Assembly (NCBI GenBank): GCA_021738605.1
Contig: JAIPBY010000044.1
Span: forward strand, 1 to 13,589
Direction: 5' to 3'
DNA from: Chitinophagaceae bacterium
GTDB lineage: Bacteria; Bacteroidota; Bacteroidia; Chitinophagales; Chitinophagaceae
Length of the DNA: 13,589 nucleotides
The notes beneath the pieces are model-generated. The model saw only the letters and a list, made by a program, of their open reading frames with translations. It was not told where the DNA came from and did no database searches. Of the stretch, positions 6,853-13,589 are shown one piece after another (the first letter of the stretch is position 1; every line of letters starts with the position of its first letter). Position numbers and translations under genes: made by a program.

Positions 6853-9800
6853 TTAGTTGTCAAACTTGAGGTCAAGTCCAAGTCCCCGCAGTTCATGCAC
6901 GAGTACATTGAATGACTCCGGAATACCTGGCTTCGGTACGTTGTCACCTTTAACGATGGCTTCGTATGTCTTGGCCCTTCCGATGATGTCATCAGACTTG
7001 AGGGTAAGCAATTCCTGAAGGATGTTAGAAGCACCATATGCTTCCAATGCCCAAACCTCCATCTCACCGAAACGCTGACCACCGAACTGTGCCTTACCAC
7101 CAAGCGGCTGCTGGGTGATGAGAGAGTATGGTCCGATAGAACGCGCGTGCATCTTATCGTCTACCATGTGGTGGAGTTTCAACATATAGATGATACCAAC
7201 AGTGGCTTTTTGGTGGAAGCGCTCTCCGGTTTCACCATCATAGAGATAGGTATGTCCGAAACTTGGCAATCCTGCCTGGTCAATCAAGGATGAAATTTCA
7301 TCAACAGTTGCACCATCAAAGATGGGCGTAGAGAACCTCATGCCCAACTTCTCACCAGCCCATCCGAGGATGGTCTCGTAAATCTGCCCAAGGTTCATCC
7401 TTGACGGTACACCCAATGGATTGAGCACAATGTCAACAGGAGTACCATCTTCAAGGAAAGGCATGTCTTCAGCCCTTACAATCCTGGCTACGATACCCTT
7501 GTTACCATGACGACCTGCCATCTTATCGCCCACTTTCAGCTTGCGCTTGACAGCGAGATAAACTTTGGCAAGTTTCAATACACCAGCAGGAAGTTCATCA
7601 CCGATGGAAATATTGAATTTCTCACGCTTGTAACGGCCGAGTTCTTCGTTGTACCTGATATTGTAGTTGTGTAGCAGCGTATTGATTGAATCATCAATTT
7701 TTTCGTCGCTGGTCCAACCCAGAGGATTGATGTTCTGATAGTCGATGGTTGCAAGAGTCTTTGGATTGAACTTAGACCCTTTGCTGATGATGACTTCTCC
7801 GAAGTTATTGGAAACACCAGAAGAGTTTTTATCCTTCAGCAGTGTCTGCAATTTGCTTACCAGTAATTCAAGAATATCCTTCTCGTTTTGGACGTGAACA
7901 GCTTCGAGCTTCTCGATGGCTGCTTTTTCCTTGGCCTTGGAATTCTTGTCTTTCTTGGCACGCTGGAAGAGTTTCTTCCCGATCACAACACCTTCAGTTC
8001 CACTTGGCGCCTTGAGTGATGCATCTTTGGCATCTCCAGCCTTGTCACCGAAGATGGCACGAAGCAATTTCTCTTCAGGGGTTGGATCACTTTCTCCTTT
8101 CGGAGTGATCTTACCGATGAGGATATCACCTTCCTTAACCTGTGCTCCAATACGGATGATACCATACTGGTCAAGGTCTTTGGTGGCTTCTTCAGAAACG
8201 TTAGGAATATCTGGAGTCAATTCCTCTTCTCCAAGTTTGGTATCCCTTACTTCCAATTCAAATTCTGAGATATGGATGGAGGTGAAAAGATCTTCACTAA
8301 CCACTTTTTCATTGATTACGATGGCATCCTCAAAATTATACCCCTTCCAAGGCATGAACGCCACTTTCAGGTTACGACCAAGGGCCAGCTCACCATTCTT
8401 TACAGCATAGCCTTCTGTGAGGAAGTCGCCATTCTTCACCCGCTGTCCTTTGGAAACAGCTGGGCGCAGGGTAATAGAGGTTTCCTGGTTGGTCTTGATG
8501 AACTTGGTCAACTTGTAAACCAGCATGTCATCTTCAAAGCTGACGAGCTTCTGGGCTTCATCACGCTCATAGCGAACATGTATTTCATTGGCATCAACAA
8601 ATTCAATAACACCATCCCCTTCTGCATGCAACTGAATCCTTGCATCACGGGCAGCCTTGCCTTCCAGTCCGGTACCAACAATCGGAGCCTGCGGCTTGAT
8701 CAATGGAACTGCCTGGCGTTGCATGTTTGATCCCATCAGTGCACGGTTGGCATCATCATGTTCCAAGAAAGGAATCAGGGAAGCTGAGAGACCAACAATT
8801 TGGTTCGGCGCAACGTCCATGTACTCCACTTCATTCGGCTCAAGAATTGGGAAATCACCTGTTTGCCTTGCCTTTATTTTTTCTTCAGCAAACTCACTCT
8901 TATCATTCAAAGGCACGTTGGCCTGTGCAATCTTAGCAGTATCCTCTTCTTCAGCACTCAGGTAGGTCAATTTCTTGACTTCAACCTTACCATTGTTCAC
9001 CTTGCGGTAAGGTGTTTCAATGAATCCCATCTCATTGATCTTTGCGTGTACACAAAGGGTTGAGATAAGACCAATGTTTGGTCCTTCCGGCGTCTCAATC
9101 GTACAAAGACGACCATAGTGAGAATAGTGAACGTCACGGACTTCAAAACCAGCACGCTCCCTGCTCAAACCGCCGGGTCCGAGTGCGGAGATACGACGCT
9201 TGTGCGTGATCTCACTCAGTGGGTTTGTCTGATCGAGGAACTGTGAAAGTTGTGATGTACCGAAAAATGAATTGATCACAGAAGAGAGCGTACGGGCATT
9301 GATAAGATCCACCGGAGTGAATACCTCATTATCGCGTACATTCATCCGCTCACGGATGGTTCTCGCCATCCTGGCCAGACCAACACCGAACTGTGCATAC
9401 AATTGCTCACCAACTGTACGTACACGCCTGTTGCTCAGGTGATCGATATCGTCAATCTCTGCCTTACCGTTGGTTAGACGAACGAGGTATTTAACGATTT
9501 CAATGATGTCTTCCTTCGTTAGGGTTTTTTGACCCAAAGCGTAGTTGAGGTTGAGTTTCTTGTTGATCTTGTAACGACCAACTTCTCCGAGATCATAACG
9601 CTTGTCACTGAAGAACAATTTGTCGATGATGCCACGGGCAGTTTCATTGTCTGGGGCGTCAGCACCACGCAATTGCTTGTAGATGTGCTGAACCGCTTCA
9701 AGTTCTGAATTGGAAGTATCCTTGTTCAGGGTATTGTAGATGATGGCATAATCACCACTCACCTCTTCTTTCTGTATGAATACACTCTTGACACCTGTTT

Positions 9801-10662
9801 CAATGATGGTTTCAAGGTCTTTTTCACTCAATACTTTATCACGCTCCAAAACAACTTCATTCCTTTCAAGTGAAACAACTTCGCCTGAATCTTCATCAAC
9901 GAAATCTTCTACCCATGTTTTGAGCACCCTTGCCGCAAGACGCTTTCCAACCTGGCTAGCCAATGATTTTTTATCTGCTTTAACCTCATCAGCCATGCCG
10001 AAGAGCTCAAGGATATCCTTATCTGTTTCAAAACCGATAGAACGCAAAAGCGTTGTTACGGGGAATTTCTTTTTACGGTCGATGTATGCATACATGACAT
10101 TGTTGATGTCTGTAGCAAATTCCATCCATGCACCTTTGAAAGGAATTACACGGGCAGAATAGATCTTGGTTCCATTCGGATGAAGGGATTGACCAAAGAA
10201 TACACCAGGTGAACGATGAAGCTGTGATACAACAACCCTTTCAGCACCATTGATCACAAAAGTACCACGGGGCGTCATGTAAGGGATGTTTCCGAGGAAT
10301 ACATCCTGTACAATTGTTTGGAAGTCTACATGCTCCTCATCGTTACAGCTCAGGCGCAATTTTGCCTTGAGGGGGACAGCATAGGTAAGACCTCGCTCCA
10401 TACACTCTTCGATGGTGTAGCGGGGTGGGTCAATGAAATAATCAAGGAACTCCAACATGAAGATATTCCTTGTATCATTGATGGGGAAGTTCTCCTTGAA
10501 AACCTTGAAAAGACCTTCGTTGTTACGCTTATCAGGCGTGGTCTCAAGCTGAAAATAATCCTTGAACGACTGGATCTGAATCTCTAAGAGATCGGGCGTT
10601 TCCGCCAGGTGCTTTACCTTACCGAAATGCACCCTGTTTGAAGCCACTTTTGCTGAAGACAT
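6853..10662 (-). CDS. rpoB: DNA-directed RNA polymerase subunit beta
   Basis: This complete 1269-residue beta subunit has the length expected for Bacteroidota. Conserved landmarks run in order: the N-terminal lobe, the rifampicin-pocket region (SQLSQFLDQ through ITHKRRISALGPGG, residues ~471-496), GPNIGLI, NFEDAIVI, KVGDKMAGRHGNKG with active-site lysines Lys1047 and Lys1055, and the C-terminal GGQRFGEMEVWALEAYG segment that docks on beta-prime. Asp477, His487 and Ser492, equivalent to E. coli 516, 526 and 531, are the sensitive-type residues. A Lys/Glu-rich stretch around residues 910-960 (KKDKNSKAKEK) lies in a region that varies between phyla. It follows rplL, but a terminator-containing 330-bp gap separates them, and a further terminator follows instead of rpoC. 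ATG at 10662 has no Shine-Dalgarno sequence. Confidence 0.98.
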   Translation of the reverse strand: MSSAKVASNRVHFGKVKHLAETPDLLEIQIQSFKDYFQLETTPDKRNNEGLFKVFKENFPINDTRNIFMLEFLDYFIDPPRYTIEECMERGLTYAVPLKAKLRLSCNDEEHVDFQTIVQDVFLGNIPYMTPRGTFVINGAERVVVSQLHRSPGVFFGQSLHPNGTKIYSARVIPFKGAWMEFATDINNVMYAYIDRKKKFPVTTLLRSIGFETDKDILELFGMADEVKADKKSLASQVGKRLAARVLKTWVEDFVDEDSGEVVSLERNEVVLERDKVLSEKDLETIIETGVKSVFIQKEEVSGDYAIIYNTLNKDTSNSELEAVQHIYKQLRGADAPDNETARGIIDKLFFSDKRYDLGEVGRYKINKKLNLNYALGQKTLTKEDIIEIVKYLVRLTNGKAEIDDIDHLSNRRVRTVGEQLYAQFGVGLARMARTIRERMNVRDNEVFTPVDLINARTLSSVINSFFGTSQLSQFLDQTNPLSEITHKRRISALGPGGLSRERAGFEVRDVHYSHYGRLCTIETPEGPNIGLISTLCVHAKINEMGFIETPYRKVNNGKVEVKKLTYLSAEEEDTAKIAQANVPLNDKSEFAEEKIKARQTGDFPILEPNEVEYMDVAPNQIVGLSASLIPFLEHDDANRALMGSNMQRQAVPLIKPQAPIVGTGLEGKAARDARIQLHAEGDGVIEFVDANEIHVRYERDEAQKLVSFEDDMLVYKLTKFIKTNQETSITLRPAVSKGQRVKNGDFLTEGYAVKNGELALGRNLKVAFMPWKGYNFEDAIVINEKVVSEDLFTSIHISEFELEVRDTKLGEEELTPDIPNVSEEATKDLDQYGIIRIGAQVKEGDILIGKITPKGESDPTPEEKLLRAIFGDKAGDAKDASLKAPSGTEGVVIGKKLFQRAKKDKNSKAKEKAAIEKLEAVHVQNEKDILELLVSKLQTLLKDKNSSGVSNNFGEVIISKGSKFNPKTLATIDYQNINPLGWTSDEKIDDSINTLLHNYNIRYNEELGRYKREKFNISIGDELPAGVLKLAKVYLAVKRKLKVGDKMAGRHGNKGIVARIVRAEDMPFLEDGTPVDIVLNPLGVPSRMNLGQIYETILGWAGEKLGMRFSTPIFDGATVDEISSLIDQAGLPSFGHTYLYDGETGERFHQKATVGIIYMLKLHHMVDDKMHARSIGPYSLITQQPLGGKAQFGGQRFGEMEVWALEAYGASNILQELLTLKSDDIIGRAKTYEAIVKGDNVPKPGIPESFNVLVHELRGLGLDLKFDN

Positions 10663-10737
10663 AGAATGATGTGCTTTTTAAAGTGTTGTATATCATCAAA
10701 ACAATGAAAATTCCCCTCTGCTACACCTCGAATAACA

Positions 10738-10752
10738 TACTGATTTTCAGTA
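10738..10752 (-). repeat. Short inverted repeat in rpoB leader
   Basis: TACTGA (10738-10743) and TCAGTA (10747-10752) are perfect 6-bp arms with a 3-nt spacer, inside the presumed 5' untranslated leader of rpoB. It could be a small hairpin or a protein site, but the size is within chance expectation. Confidence 0.25.
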
Positions 10753-10833
10753 CTTTAACCTTGTAACGAGAATTAAAATTGAATTGCGCCCAGTTTAAGG
10801 GATTGCGAAGTTAGGATTAATAGGCGAAACCGA

Positions 10834-10841
10834 CAAATTTA
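10834..10841 (-). promoter_or_regulatory. Candidate rpoB promoter (-7 element)
   Basis: The minus strand reads TAAATTTG, an exact match to the Bacteroidota -7 consensus TAnnTTTG. It lies past the rplL terminator and about 170 nt upstream of the rpoB start. The expected -33 position (around 10861-10865) holds only a poor match (GTTC/TGTT), so the element is weaker than the rplK promoter. Its position, after a terminator and before a gene that needs expression, is the main support. Confidence 0.45.
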
Positions 10842-10926
10842 TTAGAACATCCGACGTGGTGAACAGCTAACAGAGAAGAATGAGTTTCAACAGATTAAAG
10901 ATGCCATTGGCTAGATGTTGGGCAAT

Positions 10927-10955
10927 AAAAAAGCCGGAATAAATCCGGCTTTTTT
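10927..10955 (-). terminator. Terminator or attenuator after rplL
   Basis: AAAAAAGCCGGA (10927-10938) and TCCGGCTTTTTT (10944-10955) form a perfect 12-bp stem with a 5-nt loop and A/T-runs on both sides, so it could act in either direction. It lies about 38 bp after the rplL stop codon. In E. coli a partial attenuator occupies the same position between rplL and rpoB; whether this one is full or partial cannot be read from sequence. Confidence 0.88.
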
Positions 10956-10992
10956 AAATAGCTGTTGAGAGACCCTAAGGCCTAACAGTTGA

Positions 10993-11367
10993 TTATTTAA
11001 CTTCAACTTCGGCACCGGCTTCTTTAAGCTTGGCAACCAAGTCATCAGCTTCAGCTTTGGAGACACCTTCTTTAACAGGCTTTGGTGCACCGTCAACGAG
11101 GTCTTTCGCTTCTTTCAAGCCCAATCCTGTCAATTCTTTTACGATTTTAACAACACCAAGCTTGCTTGGACCACCAGATACAAGGATTACATCAAAAGAT
11201 GTTTTCTCTTCAGCAGCAGCTGCGCCACCACCGTCACCTGCTGATACCACTACTGCTGCAGCAGCTGGTTCAATTCCGTAATCAGCTTTCAATACGTCAG
11301 CCAATTCTTGTACTTCTTTTACTGTCAGGCCTACCAGTTGTTCGGCCAATGCTTTTACGTCTGCCAT
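10993..11367 (-). CDS. rplL: 50S ribosomal protein L7/L12
   Basis: This complete 124-residue stalk protein has the usual length. The N-terminal dimerisation domain (about 1-35, ADVKALAEQLVGLTVKEV) binds L10. An Ala/Gly-rich hinge follows (about 36-53, AAAAVVVSAGDGGGAAAA). The C-terminal domain (about 54-124) recruits translation factors and shows VILVSGGPSKLGVVKIVKEL and GLGLKEAKDLVDGAPKPVKEG-type segments. The gene lies 99 bp after rplJ and is followed by a strong hairpin terminator. The start is preceded by an A-rich stretch (TAAAAACTAAAAA) rather than a Shine-Dalgarno sequence. Confidence 0.98.
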   Translation of the reverse strand: MADVKALAEQLVGLTVKEVQELADVLKADYGIEPAAAAVVVSAGDGGGAAAAEEKTSFDVILVSGGPSKLGVVKIVKELTGLGLKEAKDLVDGAPKPVKEGVSKAEADDLVAKLKEAGAEVEVK

Positions 11368-11466
11368 TTTTTAGTTTTTAAACCGCTTTCAAAGCTTTCG
11401 CTCCAGCGGATGGTTATGAATATGCCACATTTTAACCTCAGTGGCGTTGGGTTTTACGCGAATTGA

Positions 11467-11982
11467 TTACTCAGCCGTAGCTGCTTCAGCTTGCTTTTCA
11501 TGGTGCTGCAACAAACCTGCAAGAACACGCTTGGCAGGAGATTGGAGCAATCCGATAACCTCACCGATAAGCTCATTCTTGGTCTTGATCTGGGTGAGCG
11601 ATTTAAGGGTGCTGTCACCGCTGTAAATGTCTCCATTGATGAAAGCCGCTTTCAAAACAGGCTTGTCTGAATTCTTTTCCTTGCGGAATGCACTCAGGAT
11701 CAAGGCCGGCTCCTTGGGGTTTTCAGAAAACATCAGGGCGGTTACATTGTTCAATGCATCAAAAACACCTGAATATTTCTCCGAATCCAAAGATTCCAGA
11801 GCCTTACGGATCAGTGTATTCTTGGCAACCTTCATTTCAACATTCTTGCTGAAACAGATGCTTCTGAGCTTGGTGATTTGGGCAACACTGAGAGACTCTG
11901 TGTTGGTGATATAGAAATTGTTGTACTGACTGAATTTTCCCTTCAGTACCTCAATAACTTCGTTTTTTTCTTGCTTATTCAT
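11467..11982 (-). CDS. rplJ: 50S ribosomal protein L10
   Basis: This complete 171-residue protein forms the base of the ribosomal stalk. The N-terminal RNA-binding domain includes SVAQITKLR and VAKNTLIRKALE-type segments. The C-terminal helix after about residue 135 (LIGEVIGLLQSPAKRVLAGLLQ) is where L7/L12 dimers attach. It begins 36 bp after rplA. In E. coli a long leader before rplJ binds L10 for autoregulation; the gap here is too short for a leader of that size, so any such control would have to use rplA coding sequence or the 99-bp rplJ-rplL gap. Confidence 0.97.
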   Translation of the reverse strand: MNKQEKNEVIEVLKGKFSQYNNFYITNTESLSVAQITKLRSICFSKNVEMKVAKNTLIRKALESLDSEKYSGVFDALNNVTALMFSENPKEPALILSAFRKEKNSDKPVLKAAFINGDIYSGDSTLKSLTQIKTKNELIGEVIGLLQSPAKRVLAGLLQHHEKQAEAATAE

Positions 11983-12018
11983 GATTAAGCTTTTTTTGAT
12001 TTAAAATGTGTTCAGCGA

Positions 12019-12711
12019 TTAGTGAACAATTGCTTTCGTGTCAACGGCAATGGCAGGGCTCATAGAGCTTGCCATGAAAACACTCTTCATGTAGGTTCCC
12101 TTTGCTGTAGAAGGTTTAGCCTTCATGATGGCATTGAGGAACTCCAAGCTGTTGTCGGCCAATTTCTCAGGAGAGAAGCTGATGCGACCAATAGAAGCGT
12201 GCACGATTCCGGCCTTGTCAACTTTGAAAGCAACCTTACCCGCTTTTACATCTTTGATTGCGGTAGCCACGTCATTGGTAACGGTACCAGTTTTGGGATT
12301 CGGCATCAGGTTACGAGGACCAAGCACCTTTCCGAGCTTACCAATCTTTGGCATAACGGCAGGGGTTGCAATGATCACATCGATATCAGTCCATCCACTT
12401 TCAATCTTTTGGATAAACTCATCCAATCCTACGTGGTCTGCACCAGCAGCATTGGCTTCGGCTTCCTTATCAGGAGTACAAAGTACAAGAACCTTCTTGG
12501 TTTTACCAGTTCCATGAGGAAGGGTAACGGTTCCACGAACAGCCTGGTCGGCCTTCTTTGGATCAACACCCAACCTTACGTGAAGGTCTACTGAACTATC
12601 AAATTTTGTGCAATTGATTTCTTTAACGAGTCCTGTGGCTTCAGCAAGTGAATAAATCTTCTTATCATCCACTTTGCCTGCAACAGCTTTTCTTTTTTTT
12701 GTGATTCCCAT
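12019..12711 (-). CDS. rplA: 50S ribosomal protein L1
   Basis: This complete 230-residue protein binds 23S rRNA at the mobile L1 stalk near the E site. The family signature PKIGKLGKVLGPRNLMPNPK is present at about residues 123-142, and the N-terminal domain shows DLHVRLGVDPKKADQ and VRGTVTLPHGTGK. L1 is the usual translational repressor of rplK-rplA, and a candidate target structure precedes rplK. The gene follows rplK after 27 bp, consistent with one transcript. The start ATG at 12711 has TTAATTAAG before it and no good Shine-Dalgarno match. Confidence 0.98.
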   Translation of the reverse strand: MGITKKRKAVAGKVDDKKIYSLAEATGLVKEINCTKFDSSVDLHVRLGVDPKKADQAVRGTVTLPHGTGKTKKVLVLCTPDKEAEANAAGADHVGLDEFIQKIESGWTDIDVIIATPAVMPKIGKLGKVLGPRNLMPNPKTGTVTNDVATAIKDVKAGKVAFKVDKAGIVHASIGRISFSPEKLADNSLEFLNAIMKAKPSTAKGTYMKSVFMASSMSPAIAVDTKAIVH

Positions 12712-12738
12712 CTTAATTAAGTTTTAAGGTGTGAACAA

Positions 12739-13182
12739 TTAATTTTCCCATGGGGCTTGGCCATCAACAGTGATACCCATGCTGCGCGCAGTACCGGCAA
12801 CCATTTTCATGGCGCTGTCCAAGGTATTGCAGTTCAGATCAGGCATCTTGTCTTTTGCAATGGCTTCTACCTGAGCCCATGTTACCTTACCGACCTTTTG
12901 GCGGTTAGGCTCTTTGGAACCACTTTGAAGCTTGCACGCCTCAAGCAACTGTACTGGAGCTGGAGGAGTTTTGATAACAAAGTCGAATGATTTGTCTGTG
13001 TAAACAGTAATCAAAGCCGGCAAAACTTTACCGATTTTGTCTTGGGTCCTGGCATTGAATTGCTTACAGAACTCCATGATGTTGACACCTTTGGAACCGA
13101 GTGCGGGACCAACAGGAGGTGCAGGATTGGCCTGTCCGCCTTTAACCTGCAACTTTACATAGCCAGAAATTTCTTTAGCCAT
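12739..13182 (-). CDS. rplK: 50S ribosomal protein L11
   Basis: This complete 147-residue protein of the GTPase-associated centre binds 23S rRNA together with L10. Typical features are VKLQVKGGQANPAPPVGPAL with its Pro-rich segment at about residues 19-28, FCKQFNARTQ, VIKTPPAPVQLL and the C-terminal GTARSMGITV. The start is ATG at 13182, giving MAKEISGYVKLQ; an ATG further upstream at 13233 would add 17 residues, cross the leader hairpin and is rejected. It is the first gene of rplKAJL, with a recognisable promoter about 90 bp upstream and no nusG or secE before it. Confidence 0.98.
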   Translation of the reverse strand: MAKEISGYVKLQVKGGQANPAPPVGPALGSKGVNIMEFCKQFNARTQDKIGKVLPALITVYTDKSFDFVIKTPPAPVQLLEACKLQSGSKEPNRQKVGKVTWAQVEAIAKDKMPDLNCNTLDSAMKMVAGTARSMGITVDGQAPWEN

Positions 13183-13194
13183 ATTAAATTGTTT

Positions 13195-13234
13195 TTTGGT
13201 GATAGCGTCCCGGCATTTTACCGGAACTCCCAAA
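13195..13234 (-). promoter_or_regulatory. Candidate L1-binding leader structure upstream of rplK
   Basis: On the minus strand an outer stem (TTTGG 13234-13230 with CCAAA 13199-13195) encloses an inner 7-bp stem (GTTCCGG 13227-13221 with CCGGGAC 13213-13207, one G-U pair) and a 7-nt loop. Between the two stems is a lopsided internal loop of 2 nt against 7 nt. Two stems joined by an asymmetric loop is the general layout of L1 sites in rRNA and rplK leaders. The structure ends 12 nt before the ATG, where binding could block ribosome entry. The pairing is seen; L1 binding is inferred. Confidence 0.45.
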
Positions 13235-13267
13235 GCCTTTCAAAAAAAGAACTTTCGATTGGGGTTG

Positions 13268-13297
13268 CAAAAGTAATGTAGTTTGGGGAATATCAAA
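13268..13297 (-). promoter_or_regulatory. Bacteroidota-type promoter of rplKAJL
   Basis: The minus strand has TTTG (13297-13294), an 18-nt spacer and TACTTTTG (13275-13268). These match the Bacteroidota -33 TTTG and -7 TAnnTTTG elements at about the expected spacing. Transcription should start around 13262, leaving a leader of about 80 nt before rplK. Confidence 0.75.
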
Positions 13298-13416
13298 GGT
13301 TTTGTCGTAAAAATTGATTAAAAAATTTAAGGCTATATAATGTTTATTTATGAATAAAATTTACTAATTTTCGTATAATCAATTCAAACTCATTACTCTT
13401 CTAAAAACGTCACACC

Positions 13417-13589
13417 ATGGCATCTTCTAAAAAACCCGCAAAAAAGGCAGCAAAAAAAGCGTTAAAAAAGGCTGCGCCTAAAAAAGCAGTAAAAAAAGCA
13501 GCCTCCAAACCTGCTAAAAAAGCAGCAGCGAAAGTTGTAAAAAAGGCTGCCCCAAAGAAAGTCGCTCCTAAAAAAGCAGCAAAAAAGGC
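13417..13589 (+). CDS. Lys/Ala-rich histone H1-like protein, N-terminal fragment
   Basis: From ATG at 13417 the frame stays open for 57 codons to the window edge. Lys makes up 24 of the 57 residues and Ala 19, with Pro and Val in between, in irregular repeats such as KKPAKKAAKKA and KKAAPKKA. This is the composition of bacterial histone H1-like DNA-binding tails (Hc1/AlgP-like), so binding to DNA or RNA by charge is likely. No folded domain lies within the visible part, and it could be either a small whole protein or the tail of a larger one. It is divergent from rplK with 234 bp between the start codons. A -7-like TAATTTTC at 13365 (one mismatch to TAnnTTTG) may belong to its promoter. Confidence 0.7.
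   Translation, partial: MASSKKPAKKAAKKALKKAAPKKAVKKAASKPAKKAAAKVVKKAAPKKVAPKKAAKK

Larger units (their letters stand above)
10663..10992. other. 330-bp rplL-rpoB intergenic region
   Basis: No gene is seen here. Read in the rplL-to-rpoB direction, it holds a strong terminator at 10955-10927, a candidate rpoB promoter at 10841-10834 and a leader of about 165 nt before the rpoB ATG. The leader contains one small inverted repeat at 10738-10752. Confidence 0.6.

Noticed and set aside
7916..8410. 164-codon plus-strand frame inside rpoB (also 8272-8730 and 9776-10162)
   Set aside because: Antisense to the highly conserved rpoB; Ser/Leu-rich low-complexity translations are typical of reverse-strand shadows.
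11368..11466. Possible hairpin (CCGCT...AGCGG) in the rplJ-rplL gap as an L10 regulatory site
   Set aside because: Only a 5-bp stem with a large loop; not strong enough to call.
12022..12594. 190-codon plus-strand frame across rplA
   Set aside because: Antisense to a definite ribosomal protein gene, with no domain or start signal.
13336..13341. TATAAT (also at 13374-13379) as sigma-70-type promoter boxes for the histone-like gene
   Set aside because: The region is very AT-rich and Bacteroidota use TAnnTTTG rather than TATAAT, so chance matches are expected.

Overview
The window reads as chromosome of a member of the Bacteroidota. The evidence is an outer-membrane receptor of the carboxypeptidase-regulatory/TonB-receptor type, a secreted amylase ending in a type IX secretion (T9SS) sorting domain, two exact matches to the Bacteroidota promoter -7 element TAnnTTTG, and start codons preceded by A-rich sequence without Shine-Dalgarno motifs. 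A Chitinophagaceae-like organism is a reasonable guess but is not proven by the sequence. No tRNA, rRNA, CRISPR, insertion sequence or phage gene was seen.

Left part (1-4104): the N-terminal end of a TonB-dependent-receptor-like gene leaves the window on the minus strand. Divergent from it are a small YwaF/TMEM164-like membrane protein and a 962-residue secreted GH13 alpha-amylase-family enzyme with intact catalytic residues. Middle (4222-6608): a phosphate-uptake pair, a DUF47/PhoU-like protein followed 29 bp later by a PiT-family phosphate transporter. The transporter carries a charged, coiled-coil-like insertion of about 187 residues. It ends at a strong terminator and converges on rpoB.

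Right part (6853-13182, minus strand): rplK-rplA-rplJ-rplL, then a hairpin terminator, then rpoB, then another terminator. This is the core of the classical 'beta' operon with both usual ends missing: no secE/nusG before rplK and no rpoC after rpoB. rplK has a convincing Bacteroidota promoter and a two-stem leader structure just before its start codon that could be an L1 autoregulatory site. rpoB has a candidate promoter of its own inside the 330-bp gap after rplL. Divergent from rplK, a Lys/Ala-rich histone H1-like gene runs off the right edge.

Most of the window is housekeeping sequence, and no clearly new defence or biosynthetic system is present. The points most worth following are the truncated, internally terminated rplKAJL/rpoB cluster, the candidate L1 leader, and the PiT insertion.
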